Shown here: positions 51,975 through 60,100 of the stretch, in pieces
Layout: every line of letters begins with the position of its first letter
Numbering within the stretch: position 1 is the stretch's first letter
Origin: a virus
Length of the DNA stretch: 64,000 nucleotides
Reading direction: 5' to 3' (one strand)
Virus record (IMG/VR): IMGVR_UViG_3300020446_001812
Span: 1 to 64,000 of that record
Notes under the pieces: generated by a model
Told to the model about the DNA's origin: nothing
Seen by the model: the letters and a program-made list of their open reading frames with translations, nothing else
Database searches by the model: none
Translations under genes and position numbers: made by a program

Positions 51975-53148
51975 TACACTTTGTCCTGCACCGTGGGAAC
52001 ACCATTGTGTTAACACTAATGGTCGTAATAGGCTATGTTGTAATGCTGTGACAAGTGCATCTAAGTTTTTAGATGGGTTCGAAGAATATTGGAATGGAGA
52101 AGAATTACAAAAAGTCAGACAACAAATGATTGCTGGAGAGCGTCCAGACGCTTGTATAAGTTGTTGGAACAAAGAAGATGCAGGCATAAAAAGTTTACGT
52201 CAAGGAATGATAGAAGGTTTAAAAAATAGAGAAGGAGAATGGGAAAAATTTACAAATGATTTAAATTATGTTCATAAATATCCATTATCTTTGGATTTGA
52301 AGTTAGGAAACTATTGTAATTTATCGTGTCGAATGTGTAGTAGTTATAGTAGCAGTACATATGCATTAGAATTTAAAAAAATCCTTAAGGAAACAGGAAT
52401 AGACCTTGGTATAAATGATTATGAAAAGTATAATGTACAATCTAAATGGTATAACGAACCTAAATTTGTAGATACAATTAAAAAAATGATAAATGATGGA
52501 TTACGACATCTAAAATTTACAGGAGGCGAACCATTAATGGTACCATCTGTAAAAAAATTATTAAATTATTGTATTGAACAGAATAAAGCAAAAAATATAG
52601 AACTTGTACTGATAACTAATGGCACACTACTAAATCAAGAGTGGATAGATATTTTTGCACATTTCAAAAATATTTCAATAATTTTTAGTATTGACGGCAC
52701 TGAGGATACATTTGAATTTATAAGACATCCTGCCAAATGGATGGTTATAAAAGAAAAATTAAATTTATTAGATAAGATACAAGATGATAAATTTTTTATA
52801 TGTATTTCCTTCACATATCAAATATATAATATACTTCAAATTAGAAATATGATAGAATTAATTAGAGAGCATAAAATTAGCATAAGTCCTACAATTTTAG
52901 ATACACCTAATTATTTAGATGTAAGTTATGCACCTGATGCTTTGAAGAATGTTGCTATCACAATGATTGATAATATTAATCCATTAAATAATACGGAAAA
53001 GATATTTCTACGGGACTGCAAAAATGCATTAGGTAGAAATATTTTTGATAAAGATAAAAGTAAAAAAATGATAGAGGTTACATTGTTGAAAGACAAGTAC
53101 AAAAATCAAAACTTTAGTGACACAGAGATAAGCAAATATTATGATTAA
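51967..53148 (+). CDS. Radical SAM protein with N-terminal twitch-like domain (4)
   Basis: A 393-residue member of the twitch-type set. N-terminal Cys groups are LCPAPWEHHC, RLCCNAV and ACISCWNKEDAG; the AdoMet cluster is C117-C121-C124 (CNLSCRMC); LKFTGGEPLM is the GGE motif. SIIFSIDGTEDTFEFIRHP corresponds to a core strand also found in its paralogues. The C-terminus is lysine-rich and lacks the LPELK-type ending of copies 1, 3 and 6, so it may have diverged in partner or substrate. The last eight bases overlap the next radical SAM gene. Confidence 0.87.
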   Translation: MTNTLCPAPWEHHCVNTNGRNRLCCNAVTSASKFLDGFEEYWNGEELQKVRQQMIAGERPDACISCWNKEDAGIKSLRQGMIEGLKNREGEWEKFTNDLNYVHKYPLSLDLKLGNYCNLSCRMCSSYSSSTYALEFKKILKETGIDLGINDYEKYNVQSKWYNEPKFVDTIKKMINDGLRHLKFTGGEPLMVPSVKKLLNYCIEQNKAKNIELVLITNGTLLNQEWIDIFAHFKNISIIFSIDGTEDTFEFIRHPAKWMVIKEKLNLLDKIQDDKFFICISFTYQIYNILQIRNMIELIREHKISISPTILDTPNYLDVSYAPDALKNVAITMIDNINPLNNTEKIFLRDCKNALGRNIFDKDKSKKMIEVTLLKDKYKNQNFSDTEISKYYD

Positions 53149-54292
53149 ATGTTGGGCAACAGAAAATAGTGTGCAAATTGATCCACAAGGTTTTGTCAGG
53201 CCTTGCTGTAAGTTTGAAGGAAATTTTGGCAAATTTGAAAACTACGATAGCATAGATGCTATACTGAATGGTAAAGATTATACTTTACTTCGTAAACGGC
53301 ATTCATTAGGAAATATGACAAAAGCATGCTGGAGATGTAAAGAAGCAGAAGATAGGGGTTATAGGAGTAGACGCCAGGCATATGAAACTAGATATAGCGA
53401 AAATGATTTTCAATTAGACATAAGTCCTGGATTATATTGTAACCTGAAATGTAGAATGTGTGGCCCTATTAACAGCACAGGTTGGTTTAGTGATAACGAT
53501 AAGTTATATGATTTAGGCATTCATGGCATGCATAGTAGTAAATATAACGTTTATAACATGCCTCAGTATGATGTAGATAAGATAGTAAAGTTTATTGAAT
53601 CCAACACAAAAAATATTGATATAGAGTTGAAAGGTGGAGAGCCTTTAATGTTGCCAGCAACAAAACATTTACTCCAGACATTATCAAAATGGGGAGATAG
53701 AATCCAAATTAATATGATTACAAATGGAACATATACTCCCGATTGGCTGCCGAACATATTGGAAAAATTTAGAATGGTAACTATAGGTATTAGTGCTGAC
53801 GGTGTAGGCGAAGTTTATAATTATATAAGAGGTGATGAAGTAAAAAATACGTGGAAAGTATTTCAAAAAAATATATCTTGGTATAAAAAATTAAAATGTA
53901 AGATAAGATTTAATTTTACTTTGCAGAATACAAATATCCATCATTTATATAAATTTGCAAATGAAGTAGGAGCAGAGAATGTACATGTTATAAATTTAGT
54001 AAATCCTAAATTTAATTCAATTAAAATTATTCCTAAACAAGCACGTGCCTATATATTAGATCAAGTAGAACCTTGGATAGATATCTTAGGTAAACATCAC
54101 CTTTATTATCAAAAAAAAGATGCACTTATTATTAAAAAAGAATTACTTAGAGACGAAGAAGTAGATTTAAAATTATATAATGAATATATTACTTACAACG
54201 CCCATTTAGATAAATTGAGATCACAAAATTTATTAGAAGTTGTTCCGCATTTAATTACAACAGAAGGTAGAAAATTGTATGAGTCAATCTAA
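53141..54292 (+). CDS. Radical SAM protein with N-terminal twitch-like domain (5)
   Basis: A 383-residue member of the same set. N-terminal Cys groups KCWATEN, RPCCKFEGN and ACWRCKEAEDRG; cluster motif C100-C104-C107 (CNLKCRMC) followed by G-P-I-N-S-T-G-W-F; IELKGGEPLM as GGE motif; VTIGISADGVGEVYNYIRG as the later core strand. It is the second of three consecutive twitch-type genes (51967-55436), each overlapping the next by 8-14 bases, which indicates coordinated synthesis. Substrate unknown. Confidence 0.87.
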   Translation: MIKCWATENSVQIDPQGFVRPCCKFEGNFGKFENYDSIDAILNGKDYTLLRKRHSLGNMTKACWRCKEAEDRGYRSRRQAYETRYSENDFQLDISPGLYCNLKCRMCGPINSTGWFSDNDKLYDLGIHGMHSSKYNVYNMPQYDVDKIVKFIESNTKNIDIELKGGEPLMLPATKHLLQTLSKWGDRIQINMITNGTYTPDWLPNILEKFRMVTIGISADGVGEVYNYIRGDEVKNTWKVFQKNISWYKKLKCKIRFNFTLQNTNIHHLYKFANEVGAENVHVINLVNPKFNSIKIIPKQARAYILDQVEPWIDILGKHHLYYQKKDALIIKKELLRDEEVDLKLYNEYITYNAHLDKLRSQNLLEVVPHLITTEGRKLYESI

Positions 54293-55436
54293 AACTTTTT
54301 GTATATTACCATGGATGCATCTTGCTACAAATGCAAGCGGAAATCTGCGTGTTTGTTGTAATAGCACACCTGGCGAAAATTTTATTATGAACAACGATAA
54401 ACCTTTCAAGATTCAAAAAGATGATTTAGAAGTTGCTTGGAATAGTCCTACATATAAAAAAATTAGATCTGAGTTGTTAAATGATATACGACCTAAAATG
54501 TGTACAAGATGTTTTAGGGAAGAAGATTCAGGTATTAAAAGTGCTAGACAAGGATGGAATGAAAAATGGAAAGAGGATATTGAATATATTATTAATGCAC
54601 CTTTTAATATTAAGTATGTAGACATACGCTTAGGAAATTTGTGTAATTTGAAATGTAGAATGTGTAATCCTTACGCAAGTAATCAATGGGTAAAAGAATG
54701 GAACTTAATAGAAGACGCTTTAAGTCCGTCGGAATATAATAGATTAAAAAGTATGGACTGGCCTGAGAACAAAAAAACATGGCAAAATTTGTTTAGTCTT
54801 GCAAATACAGTAGAAGAAATATATTTGACAGGCGGCGAGCCTACTATAATAAAAGAGCAACATAAATTATTAGATTACTTAATAAAAAATGGACAAAGTA
54901 AAAATATTAAATTAAAATATAACACAAATCTTACTAATGTTCCTAAACACTTGCTAGATAAATGGTTGAAGTTTAAAAGAGTGCAATTAAATTGCAGTAT
55001 AGATGCCACAGGTGAACTAGATAGATATATTAGATATCCTAGTAATTGGAATAAAATTGTTGAAAATTTTGAAACAGTAAGGAAGTTACCTAATGTTGGA
55101 ATAGAAATACATTGTACAGTACAGATGTACAACATACTTAGACTGCAAAATTTAATTGAATGGGCAACTCCATATAATCATAAAATTTATTTCAACATAT
55201 TAAATCATCCTGAGTATTTGAATATTAGATGCTTACCTCAGGATTTAAAGGCACAAGTTCAAAGTACATTAAATAATTATATAGAATTACCTAAAGTAAA
55301 AGGAATAATAAATTATATGTTTGCAGAAGATTGGAGCAATAAATTACCAAAATTTAAGCAATATACTGAGGAGTTAGATAAAAGCAGGAACGAAGATGTA
55401 TATAAATTACTTCCAGAATTAAAGGAGATATTATGA
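54279..55436 (+). CDS. Radical SAM protein with N-terminal twitch-like domain (6)
   Basis: A 385-residue twitch-type enzyme. N-terminal groups TFCILPWMHLA, RVCCNST and MCTRCFREEDSG; cluster motif C122-C126-C129 (CNLKCRMC); IYLTGGEPTI as GGE motif; IRYPSNWNKIV and a closing EDWSNKLPKFKQY ... LLPELKEIL. It matches copy 3 (49032) over its whole length apart from an insert in copy 3, so these two are the most recent duplicates. The 3' end overlaps a 2-oxoglutarate oxygenase-like gene by four bases. Confidence 0.88.
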   Translation: MSQSKTFCILPWMHLATNASGNLRVCCNSTPGENFIMNNDKPFKIQKDDLEVAWNSPTYKKIRSELLNDIRPKMCTRCFREEDSGIKSARQGWNEKWKEDIEYIINAPFNIKYVDIRLGNLCNLKCRMCNPYASNQWVKEWNLIEDALSPSEYNRLKSMDWPENKKTWQNLFSLANTVEEIYLTGGEPTIIKEQHKLLDYLIKNGQSKNIKLKYNTNLTNVPKHLLDKWLKFKRVQLNCSIDATGELDRYIRYPSNWNKIVENFETVRKLPNVGIEIHCTVQMYNILRLQNLIEWATPYNHKIYFNILNHPEYLNIRCLPQDLKAQVQSTLNNYIELPKVKGIINYMFAEDWSNKLPKFKQYTEELDKSRNEDVYKLLPELKEIL

Positions 55437-56164
55437 CAGATAAAAAAGTACCATTAGCCCAAAGACATGCACAAGCAAATTATTGGTTTAATTTCAAAAG
55501 AGATCCTTCATCTGTTGAACCTAGTGCAGAAGATATTAAATGTGAATTACAACTACAAGCATTAAGTGATTTTGAGAGATTAAAATTTGATATAGATTAT
55601 GACCAGTTTAGAAAACAAATGAAACCCTATGAGGATTCGTGGGTACCTTATTTACAGCGTGAAGGTTTGAGTAATCCAAGACAAGGATTATGCTTATTTG
55701 GATTACCTGGTGATTCTTGTAGTGATAGTTTAAGTTTGCCTGAGGCTAGAATAAGAACAGGAAATAAACAATTACATGAATTAGACTTTAATACACCCAC
55801 GCAACTATATAAAGATTTGACTTGCTTACACGAGTTAGTAGGATATTGGAATCCAATAGGTCGAAGTATGCTTGTAAAAACTAACGAAGGTGGATATTTC
55901 CCTCCACATAAAGATCATCCTTTACTTAACAGAACATGTTTTAGAGTAATTGCATTTATTGGACATCACGTTGATCACGAAGCATATGAATGGGAAATGA
56001 ATGGCAGGGTTTGGAGAATCAAACAGAATGCATCTTATTATGTAGATACAAGGAAAACACACAGGACACATAGTTGGCAAAATGATAGTATACATTTAAT
56101 TATGAATGTGCCTAAAACATGGGAAAACGTAATGAAATTAATGGCAGTGACCAAAAATTTCTAG
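55433..56164 (+). CDS. 2-oxoglutarate/Fe(II) oxygenase-like protein (2), Asp/Asn hydroxylase type
   Basis: A 243-residue protein resembling the aspartyl/asparaginyl beta-hydroxylase branch. H159-K-D161 in GYFPPHKDHPLL and H213 in RTHSWQND form the iron triad; FRVIAFIGHH and SIHLIMNV are core strands. An N-terminal helical part of about 100 residues precedes the core. AAGGAG (55422-55427) lies five bases before the ATG, a strong ribosome binding site for this island. It ends two bases before the internal promoter at 56167, so it closes the first sub-operon. The target could be a protein side chain. Confidence 0.68.
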   Translation: MTDKKVPLAQRHAQANYWFNFKRDPSSVEPSAEDIKCELQLQALSDFERLKFDIDYDQFRKQMKPYEDSWVPYLQREGLSNPRQGLCLFGLPGDSCSDSLSLPEARIRTGNKQLHELDFNTPTQLYKDLTCLHELVGYWNPIGRSMLVKTNEGGYFPPHKDHPLLNRTCFRVIAFIGHHVDHEAYEWEMNGRVWRIKQNASYYVDTRKTHRTHSWQNDSIHLIMNVPKTWENVMKLMAVTKNF

Positions 56165-56166
56165 CG

Positions 56167-56195
56167 TTGACAAAAAAAGTGTTGTGTGTTATAAT
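56167..56195 (+). promoter_or_regulatory. Full-consensus sigma-70 promoter inside the island
   Basis: TTGACA (56167-56172), exactly 17 bases, TATAAT (56190-56195), in a 36-base gap. All twelve hexamer bases match consensus. The predicted start near 56202 falls at the ATG of the next gene (56201), so that message would be leaderless or nearly so. Confidence 0.85.
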
Positions 56196-56200
56196 TATAT

Positions 56201-57328
56201 ATGAATGAAGATTTAAAATGGAGTAACTATGACTTTACCAAAATCCCGTTTGAGGACATTGTTAGTGTCGGCCAGCGGACACTCTTATATAGAGACCTGT
56301 TTACTGTTAGCTGGCTCCTCGGAAGATTCTGTAACTACAGATGTAGCTACTGCTGGCCCTACGCAAGAAGCGACAGAAAAGATCATAGACCAACAGAACT
56401 CTGTCTTAAAACAATAGATAGTATAAAGGAGCAAGCACGTGGAAATGGCTTTAATAGTTTTCATTTTTCTCTTAGCGGCGGCGAGCCTACCTTTCACCCT
56501 GGATACTTGGACATACTCAACTATCTCGCTGATGATGTTAGCAACACTAATTACACTAGTGTTCATATGACTTCTAATTGTTCAAGACCTATGAAATGGT
56601 TTGAACAATATGTAGAAGTTGCTAAACCTTTTCACAGGGCTAGTATTACAGCAAGTCTGCATACAGAGCATGTAAATACAAAAGATAAGATGCAAGACTT
56701 TGCAGACAAACTTATTTTTTGTCAAGAGCATGATATACAAATTACAATTAATCAAGTTATGGTTCCGGAATGGTTTGAAAGAGATTGGGAAAACGCCCTT
56801 TTCTTTCACGAACAAGGAATCAACGTTACTCTTAAGCCGCAATCAGATCCTACTGCAAGTCGTGTTGTCGATGGTTATAAAAAAGAAGATTTAGAAAAAT
56901 TATGGAATGGCATGCCTCAACGTGCATATACTGAAAGTAAACGTAAATGGGCAGAAAGACCTAAAGCAAAATGGTTAAGTTGGAAAGATTTCAACACTGA
57001 AGAATCTGTACCGCCACATTTTCAAGTTGAATTTGAAGATAGCAAAGGCAAAAAATGGTATATGGATCAGGCAGAAAGATTTAATGCTTTTAATTTTAAC
57101 AAGTTCAAGGGCTGGAGATGTAATGCAGGATTCAGCGGAATAATTATAAGAGAACCTGACGGTAGTATTAAAAGAAGCTATTCTTGTCATGATGATCCTT
57201 TAGGAAACATTGAAACAGGATTTAAACTTTTTAATGCGCCTCAAACCTGCATAACAGATAGTTGTGTTAGTTCGGCTGACAGTAAAATACCAAAAAGGAA
57301 AACTAATGCGTCAACAACAGCAGATTAA
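56201..57328 (+). CDS. Radical SAM protein with C-terminal Cys cluster (7)
   Basis: A 375-residue enzyme with cluster motif C44-C48-C51 (CNYRCSYC) and FSLSGGEPTF as GGE motif. The core continues through SVHMTSNCSRP and ITASLHTEHVN. The C-terminal part has GWRCNAGFSGIII, RSYSCHDDPLGN and TCITDSCVSS, probably an auxiliary cluster domain of SPASM type. It is not close to the twitch set. The first 350 or so bases are visibly less AT-rich and use other codons (CTC, CGG, CGC) than the rest, so the 5' end may be newer to this genome. The ATG touches the predicted transcription start and has no ribosome binding site; no other in-frame start upstream is available. Confidence 0.83.
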   Translation: MNEDLKWSNYDFTKIPFEDIVSVGQRTLLYRDLFTVSWLLGRFCNYRCSYCWPYARSDRKDHRPTELCLKTIDSIKEQARGNGFNSFHFSLSGGEPTFHPGYLDILNYLADDVSNTNYTSVHMTSNCSRPMKWFEQYVEVAKPFHRASITASLHTEHVNTKDKMQDFADKLIFCQEHDIQITINQVMVPEWFERDWENALFFHEQGINVTLKPQSDPTASRVVDGYKKEDLEKLWNGMPQRAYTESKRKWAERPKAKWLSWKDFNTEESVPPHFQVEFEDSKGKKWYMDQAERFNAFNFNKFKGWRCNAGFSGIIIREPDGSIKRSYSCHDDPLGNIETGFKLFNAPQTCITDSCVSSADSKIPKRKTNASTTAD

Positions 57329-58001
57329 CAAAATAAAACAAACTCATAGTGACCCTACACAGTTTGTAAATATTCTTTCTGAAGATAAGATAAATTTTTT
57401 AATTGAACATTATGAACAATCGGATAAAAAAATAGAAAAAAATACAGGACCGATTATGCTTACTGTAAACGAAGGTGATGGCATAATAGATGATATATTA
57501 AAATTACTTAGACAAATGTATGGAAATTTTAATGTGCGTTCTGCCCATTTTTTTGATGTGAAAGATCCGCATATCATACATGTAGATGATGGCAAGGAGT
57601 TACCAGATAGTTTTAAAGCATTTACAATTCCTTTACGAGTAATTGGCAATGATGCAAGTAAGGCTAAATTAATTATGTTTGACCAATATTACTATGGCGG
57701 TGCAGCCAAGTTTATGAAAAATGGTCCTGCAGTCAAAAAAACTTTTTATAATACGCATTTGTACATTTATGACGATGTGCAAGGGTTGAATGACAAAGGT
57801 ATTCCCGAAGAATATAAAGGCATGTTAAGTCATCTCAAAGAATCTTGGTATGATGGCTTGAGTATTAAAAGTTATTTTCCATGGACTATCGGATCTATAA
57901 TTTGTTTTGATAGTTTAAGATTACATTGTGCAAGTAATTTTAAGACAGAAAATATAGAAAGGAAACTAGGCCTAAGTATTTTTACCACTCAGCCTAATTA
58001 A
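57306..58001 (+). CDS. 2-oxoglutarate/Fe(II) oxygenase-like protein (3)
   Basis: A 231-residue protein started at the ATG at 57306, with AAAGGA about seven bases upstream; an earlier TTG is less likely. H92-V-D94 in HIIHVDDGKE and H207 in LRLHCASNF would bind iron; KLGLSIFTT is the closing strand with a basic residue for 2-oxoglutarate. IPLRVIG and SIICFDSL fit the jelly-roll. It overlaps the radical SAM gene by 23 bases and is followed two bases later by a methyltransferase-like gene. It is the third radical SAM/oxygenase pair in the island. Confidence 0.62.
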   Translation: MRQQQQINKIKQTHSDPTQFVNILSEDKINFLIEHYEQSDKKIEKNTGPIMLTVNEGDGIIDDILKLLRQMYGNFNVRSAHFFDVKDPHIIHVDDGKELPDSFKAFTIPLRVIGNDASKAKLIMFDQYYYGGAAKFMKNGPAVKKTFYNTHLYIYDDVQGLNDKGIPEEYKGMLSHLKESWYDGLSIKSYFPWTIGSIICFDSLRLHCASNFKTENIERKLGLSIFTTQPN

Positions 58002-58003
58002 TT

Positions 58004-58471
58004 ATGGAATTAGTAATTAGTGAATTACATTTGAAAAAGCCACCTTGGACTTTGAGAAATAAATTAATTGCAGAACATTTAGAACCAAATAAATCTGTAA
58101 TTGATATAGGAGGTGGAGCCGGAGATATTTTGAAATATTACAAGCCTAGTAAATATTGTAATATTGATGGGATGCCAGTTGATAATGTTGATATTATTTT
58201 AGATTTAGATTCAGATTATCATTTGGAATTAGAGGAAGGTTGGGATTATTCTATCAACAGTGGCATCTTAGAATGGGTAAAAAGGGTAGACTATTTCTTA
58301 GACAAACAAAAAAATTTAGCAAACAATTATATTTTTACATGGCATCACGATCCATTATGGGGAAGGATGAGTTTTAGTCGAATAGAAAGTATAATTAATG
58401 AAAATTATATTATAAATGATACCATACCTTGGGGCGGTAAGCAAAAAATATATAAATGTAAAGCAAAATGA
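58004..58471 (+). CDS. Small SAM-dependent methyltransferase-like protein
   Basis: A 155-residue protein with a class I methyltransferase core: SVIDIGGGAGDILKYY carries the Gly-rich AdoMet loop, YCNIDGMP the acidic second strand, and DYSINSGILEWV the motif IV region. It is shorter than most such enzymes (about 200-250), keeping the AdoMet half and only part of the substrate half. IFTWHHDPLWGRMSF may be a substrate strand. It joins an oxygenase-like gene and the next radical SAM gene (ATGA overlap). Substrate unknown. Confidence 0.68.
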   Translation: MELVISELHLKKPPWTLRNKLIAEHLEPNKSVIDIGGGAGDILKYYKPSKYCNIDGMPVDNVDIILDLDSDYHLELEEGWDYSINSGILEWVKRVDYFLDKQKNLANNYIFTWHHDPLWGRMSFSRIESIINENYIINDTIPWGGKQKIYKCKAK

Positions 58472-59490
58472 AGAAATGTGTCTATCCTAATAATATTTTA
58501 ATTGTAGGTAACGATGGTTACACTGATTCCTGTCCATTAGAAACTGCTAATTTACGTTTAGAAAATATTAATCAAGGAATACAAAAATCCTGGCAAAGTC
58601 CAAAGTATGCTGATTTTAGAAATAATTTAGAAGAGTATCTTAATAATAAAGATAAAATATGTTGGCAGTGCAACATGCTAGAAAAAAATGGTGGTATTAG
58701 TTTAAGAACAGAAACACCATTAATCACAGATTCTCCAGAACTGAAGGCTATCCAGTTTAAGTTAAGTAATCGTTGTCAACTTGTTTGTGCTCATTGCGGA
58801 CCTAATTTAAGTAGTAGTTGGGGTAAATTTGTTGGCCAAAAAAATTATATTAAGCAGTTTGAAATCAAGGATCATGTATTAGATGAACTTAAAACATTAG
58901 TCCCACAAATGAACTTTATAAGATTTACAGGTGGAGAACCATGGATGGATCCAATGCATTGGAAAATACTTAAATCCTTAAAAGGTATAGATAAAAAAGA
59001 CTGTGAATTACATTATATAACCAACGGACTATCAACTATAAGACCTGAACTATGGGAGGGTTGGAAGAAAATACAAATTATGTTAAGCGTTGATGGGTTT
59101 GGTGAAAGCTATGAATGGTTCAGAAGACAGGCATTGTGGAAAGATCTTTTACAAGCATATGAAAATTTATCTAAGCATCCAAATGTTAAATTAAAAATTA
59201 ATTTTTCACTTACACCATGGACAGTAGATAGTCTAGCATCTGCGAAAGAATATTTTCAAAATCCATTTTTAGTTGTTCCGATTATGTCACCTTGGCATTG
59301 TAGTTTAGGAAGTTTGACCGAAGACGAATATAATAATTTGGGCTTGACAAAGTACGTAGAATATAGTAAAATAATAGGAAGTAATCCAAAAGGTGCAAAA
59401 TATTTAAAGACCTGGGCGTTAAGTTGGGACAATAGATGGAATACACCAGGATTAGCAGAAAAGGTACATCCATGGTTGAACAAAATATAA
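58468..59490 (+). CDS. Radical SAM protein with degenerate N-terminal twitch-like domain (8)
   Basis: A 340-residue member of the twitch-type set and the shortest. The N-terminal Cys pattern is reduced: KCVYPN, DSCPLE with one Cys where relatives have CC, and ICWQCNMLEKNG. The AdoMet cluster is C103-C107-C110 (CQLVCAHC), with IRFTGGEPWM as GGE motif and IQIMLSVDGFGESYEWF as a later strand. The auxiliary cluster may therefore have altered ligands. ATGA overlap with the methyltransferase-like gene; 19-base overlap with the GNAT-like gene. Confidence 0.84.
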   Translation: MKKCVYPNNILIVGNDGYTDSCPLETANLRLENINQGIQKSWQSPKYADFRNNLEEYLNNKDKICWQCNMLEKNGGISLRTETPLITDSPELKAIQFKLSNRCQLVCAHCGPNLSSSWGKFVGQKNYIKQFEIKDHVLDELKTLVPQMNFIRFTGGEPWMDPMHWKILKSLKGIDKKDCELHYITNGLSTIRPELWEGWKKIQIMLSVDGFGESYEWFRRQALWKDLLQAYENLSKHPNVKLKINFSLTPWTVDSLASAKEYFQNPFLVVPIMSPWHCSLGSLTEDEYNNLGLTKYVEYSKIIGSNPKGAKYLKTWALSWDNRWNTPGLAEKVHPWLNKI

Positions 59491-60092
59491 CAACAGCTAT
59501 AGTAAACAAAAAAACACAATCTAAAGAAATTCTTGATTTTTGCGGATATGCAAGTACATTTACTAATGATCCTGCACATGTAAATATGTACCATAAAAAT
59601 TGGGCAGACAGACCAGAAACGTTGCCATACTTAATTTATATAAGTGAACGATTTAGAAATAATAACGGCGACTTTTATGTTTTAAAAATTAATAATGTAA
59701 TTAAGGCAATATCGGGCGTACAAATTAGTCCATTTGATACTAATGTAGCAATGGCAGGCATAAGGAGTTGGATAGATCCTAGTCTACGAGCTAAAATGTA
59801 TATAGGACACCACCTTTTACCTTTACATTTATCTTGGGCAAAAGAAAAGGATTTAAAAACTATTTTGTTATCTTTTAATAGTTATAACAAACGGTTGATG
59901 AATTATTTTAAAAGATCAGGTATGGGAGTGCCTAAACAGCGTAATGAAACAAGATTATTTAATAACGGTGTACATGAAGTTCCGTTTAGTGTAGATATAC
60001 AATATACAGAGCAATGGGTGTTGTACCACAAAATAGACGAGTCTTACGAACCTGATTGGAAAAAAATAATGTGGAATAAAAATAGTCGATAA
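59472..60092 (+). CDS. GNAT-type acyltransferase-like protein
   Basis: A 206-residue protein that looks like a GNAT acyltransferase: GDFYVLKINNVIKAISGVQ and VAMAGIRSWID are central strands, MYIGHHLLPLHLSWAKEKDL the cofactor-side helix, and ILLSFNSYNKRLMNYFKRSG the helix common near the end of the fold. The classical Q/R-x-x-G-x-G/A loop is not clear, so the call is moderate. The ATG at 59472 has AAAGG upstream; an ATG at 59436 would add 12 residues. A GNAT could acylate an amino sugar or a protein Lys. It lies between a radical SAM gene and the desaturases. Confidence 0.5.
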   Translation: MVEQNITTAIVNKKTQSKEILDFCGYASTFTNDPAHVNMYHKNWADRPETLPYLIYISERFRNNNGDFYVLKINNVIKAISGVQISPFDTNVAMAGIRSWIDPSLRAKMYIGHHLLPLHLSWAKEKDLKTILLSFNSYNKRLMNYFKRSGMGVPKQRNETRLFNNGVHEVPFSVDIQYTEQWVLYHKIDESYEPDWKKIMWNKNSR

Positions 60093-60100
60093 ATAGCTAT

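Noticed and set aside
56229-56566. Extra open frames on both strands at the start of the seventh radical SAM gene
   Set aside because: They fall within the less AT-rich segment, where stops are rarer by chance. The main frame carries CX3CX2C and GGE motifs; the others show nothing.
59344-59372. TTGACA-17-TAAAAT inside the eighth radical SAM gene
   Set aside because: It is a near match but lies within coding sequence, 100 bases before the next start; in AT-rich DNA such matches arise by chance. It remains possible as a weak internal promoter for the GNAT-like and desaturase genes.
60088-60096. GATAAATAG before the first desaturase gene
   Set aside because: The spacing to the ATG at 60101 is four bases, so it cannot serve as a late promoter with a leader; it overlaps the stop codon of the preceding gene.
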